From NCBI GenBank assembly GCA_029168955.1, contig JAPDOI010000366.1, positions 620,001 to 684,000 of the forward strand: DNA of 64,000 bases, written 5' to 3'. Below the pieces are notes generated by a model. It worked only from the letters and a program-made list of their open reading frames with translations. It made no database searches and was not told where the DNA came from. This document shows, piece after piece, positions 61,301 to 64,000 of this stretch. Numbering within the stretch: the first letter of the stretch is position 1; each line of letters starts with the position of its first letter. Source of the DNA: Aplectana chamaeleonis (lineage: Eukaryota; Nematoda; Chromadorea; Rhabditida; Cosmocercidae). The position numbers were made by a program, and so were the translations under genes.

Positions 61301-64000
61301 AGTGCCCCGGACGCCATATTAAATGTGCGGGACCCATGTTAGAGTGCGCCGCACGCCATAGAAAGTGTGCGGGACCCATGTATGAGTGCGCCGCACGCCA
61401 TACAAAATGTGCGGGACCCATGTAAGAGTAAGTCCGACGCCAGATAAAGTGTACAGGACCCATGTTAGAGTGCGCCGGACGCCATATAAAGTGTGCGGGA
61501 CCCATGTAAGAGTGCGCCGAACGCCATAGAAAGTGTGCGGGACCCAATGTATGAGTGCGCCGCACGCCATAAAAAGTGTGCGGGACCTTTGTAAGAGTAA
61601 GTCCGACGCCAGATAAAGTGTACAGGACCCATGTTAGAGTGCGCCGGACGCCATATGAAGTGTGCGGGACCCATGTAAGAGTGCGCCGGACGCCATCATA
61701 TAAAGTGTGCGGGACCCATGTAAGAGCGCGCCAAACGCCATACAAAGTGTGCGGGACCCATGGAAGAGTGCGCTGGACGCCATATAAAGTGTGCGGGACC
61801 CATGCAAGAGTGCGCCGGACGCCATATGAAGTGTGCGGGACCCATGTTAGAGTGCGCCGGACGCCATATAAAGTGTGGGAGACCCATGTAAGAGGGCGCC
61901 GAACGCCACAGAAAGTGTGCGGGACCCATGTTAGAGTGCGCCGGACGCCATATAAAGTGTGCGGGACCCATGTAAGAGTGCGCCGGACGCCATATTAAGT
62001 GTGCGGGACCCATGTAAGAGTGCGTCGGACGCCATAGAAAGTGTGCGGGACCCATGTTAGAGTGCGCCGGACGCCATATAAAGTGTGCGGGACCCATGTA
62101 AGAGTGCGCGGGACGCCATATAAAGTGTGCGGGACTCATGTGGGAGTGCGCTGGACGCCATAGAAAAATGTGCGGGATCCATGCTAGAGTGCGCCGGACG
62201 CCATGGAAAATTTGCGGGATTCATGTTAGAGTGGGCCGGGCGTGATATAAAGTGTGCGGGCCCCATTTAAGAGTGCGTCGAACGCCATAGAAAGTGTACG
62301 GGACCCATGTTAGAGTGCGCCGGACGCCATACAAAGTGGGCGGGACCCATGTTAGAGTGCGCCGGACGCCGTATCAAGTGTGCGGGCCTCATTTAAGAGT
62401 GCGTCGAACGCCGTAGAAAGTGTACTGGACCCATGTTAGAGTGCGCCGGACGCCATATATAGTGTGCGGGACCCATGTAAGAGTACGCCGGACGCCATAT
62501 TAAGTGTTCGGGACCCATGTAAGAATGCGTCGGACGCCATAGAAAGTGTACGGGACCCATGTTAGAGTGCGCCGAACGTCATATAAAGTGTGCGGGATCC
62601 ATGTTAGAGTGCGCCGGACGCCATGTTAAGTGTTCGGAACCCATGTAAGAATCTGTCGGACGCCATAGAAAGTGTACGGGACCCATGTTAGAGTGCGCCG
62701 GACGTCATATAAAGTGTGCGGGACCCATGTAAGAGTGCGCCGGACGCCATATTAAGTGTTCGGCCCCCATTTAAGAGTGCGTCGAACGCCATAGAAAGTG
62801 TACGGGACCCATGTTAGAGTGCTCCGGACGCCATACAAAGTGGGCGGGACCCATGTAAGAGTGCGCCGGACGCCATAGAAAATGTGCGGGACCCATGTAA
62901 GAGTGCGCCGGATGCCATATTAAGTGTTCGGGACCCATGTAAGAGTGCGCCGGACGCCATAGAAAATGTACGGGACCCATGTAAGAGTGCGCTGAACGTC
63001 ATAGCAAGTGTACGGGACCCATTTAAGAGTGCGCCGGACGCCATATTAAGTGTTCGGGACCCATGTAAGAGTGCGCCGTACGCCATAGAAAATGTACGGG
63101 ACCCATGTTAGAGTGCGCCGGACGTCATATAAAGTGTGCGGGACCCATGTAAGAGTGCGCCGGACGCCATATCAAGTGTGCGGGACCCATGTTAGAGTGC
63201 GCCGGACGCCATATAAAGTGTGCGGGACCCATGTTAGAGTGCGCCGGACGCCATATAAAGTGTGCGGGACCCATGTAAGAGTGCGCCGGACGCCATATAA
63301 AGTGTGCGGGACCCATGTAAGAGTACGCCGGACGCCATATTAAGTGTTCGGGACCCATGTAAGAATGCGTCGGACGCCATATAAAGTGTACGGGACCCAT
63401 GTTAGAGTGCACCGGACGCCATAAAAATGTGCGGGACCCATGTAAGAGTGCGCCGGACGCCATAGAAAGTGCACGGGACCCATGGGACCCATGCAAGAGT
63501 GCGCCGGACGCCATAGAAAGTGTACGGGACCCATGTAAGAGTGCGCCGGACGCCATGGAAAATGTGCGGGATTCATGTTAGAGTGCGCCGAGCGTCATAT
63601 AAAGTGTGCGGGCCCCATTTAAGAGTGCGTCGAACGCCATAGAAAGTGTATGGGACCCATGTTAGAGTCCGCCGGACGCCATATGAAGTGTGCGGGACCC
63701 ATGTTAGAGTGCGCCGGACGTCATATGAAGTGTGCGGGCCTCATTTAAGAGTGCGTCGAACGCCGTAGAAAGTGTACGGGACCCATGTTAGAGTGCGCCG
63801 GACGCCATATAAAGTGTGCGGGACCCATGTAAGAGTGCGCCGGACGCCATATTAAGTGTTCGGGACCCATGTAAGAATGCGTCGGACGCCATAGAAAGTG
63901 TACGGGACCCATGTTAGAGTGCGCCGGACGTCATATAAAGTGTGCGGGACCCATGTTAAGAGTGCGCCGGACGCCATAGATGATGTAAGAGTGACGCCGG
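55301..64000. repeat. 42-bp tandem satellite, block G (simple, more varied)
   Basis: Here the higher-order structure weakens. The 303-bp module is absent, the divergent CTGC unit occurs once (near 60467, as CTGCGCCCAACACAATTT), and many units follow the plain consensus with scattered private changes. There are truncated units near 60080 and 60210 (GGGGACCGT(G/C)GG) and 45-bp variants with CATCATATAAAG near 56620, 56670, 60150 and 61690. Simple, less homogenised monomers suggest approach to the other array border, which is beyond the window. No gene is seen. Confidence 0.92.

Noticed and set aside
2991..64000. Dozens of open frames of 60-190 residues in the satellite
   Set aside because: They are read-throughs of a 42-bp (14-codon) repeat in several frames on both strands, with no start context, domain or non-repeat sequence.
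2991..64000. CRISPR array
   Set aside because: Regular direct repeats are present, but there are no unique spacers and the flanking DNA is eukaryotic retroelement sequence.
2991..64000. CENP-B box or telomeric repeat in the satellite
   Set aside because: The CGGGA in each unit is not in a CENP-B box context, and no TTAGG or TTAGGG run is present.

Overview
The window is eukaryotic, non-genic DNA from what looks like a large arthropod genome. A tick or other chelicerate is my best guess from the repeat mix (Jockey-type LINE, BEL/Pao elements, TTAA-flanked MITE), but nothing here proves it. About 54 kb of the 64 kb is one tandem satellite with a 42-bp monomer, roughly 1,280 copies. I see no cellular protein-coding gene. 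The many short open frames in the satellite follow from the 42-bp (14-codon) period and are not genes.

Layout. 1-1690 is a decayed, minus-strand Jockey-type non-LTR retrotransposon (reverse transcriptase plus C-terminal region, broken by a frameshift and a stop). About 1895-2990 is the degenerate left edge of the satellite. From 2991 to the end the satellite is continuous except for three clean insertions: a 489-bp TTAA-flanked MITE (9727-10215), a 3.1-kb LTR element carrying only gag-like sequence (25513-28601), and a 4.55-kb BEL/Pao LTR element with gag-protease and a truncated pol (42117-46667). Both LTR elements are on the minus strand, have 5-bp target-site duplications and near-identical or identical LTRs (recent insertions), and use a tRNA-Gly primer site.

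The satellite has several nested levels: the 42-bp monomer; a 303-bp module (7 x 42 + 9) marked by a duplicated GGGACCCAT, concentrated at 13-37 kb; blocks of about 1 kb (4.5-7.1 kb) and about 2.8-3.0 kb (30-38 kb); and a colinear macro-duplication in which 3.7-13 kb reappears at 48.3-55 kb (offset about 42-44 kb). The second macro-copy has the empty MITE site, so the MITE insertion postdates that duplication.

Points most worth a second look: the U5 ends of both LTR families contain stretches matching the anticodon arm and D arm of tRNA-Gly, the same tRNA whose 3' end matches their primer sites, which suggests an extended primer-genome contact; a tandem hairpin array with a compensatory base-pair change in the gag-only element; and insertion of both LTR elements within 30 bp of each other in the same rare monomer variant. 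tRNA-Gly comparisons rely on remembered general eukaryotic tRNA-Gly(GCC) structure and need a direct alignment.
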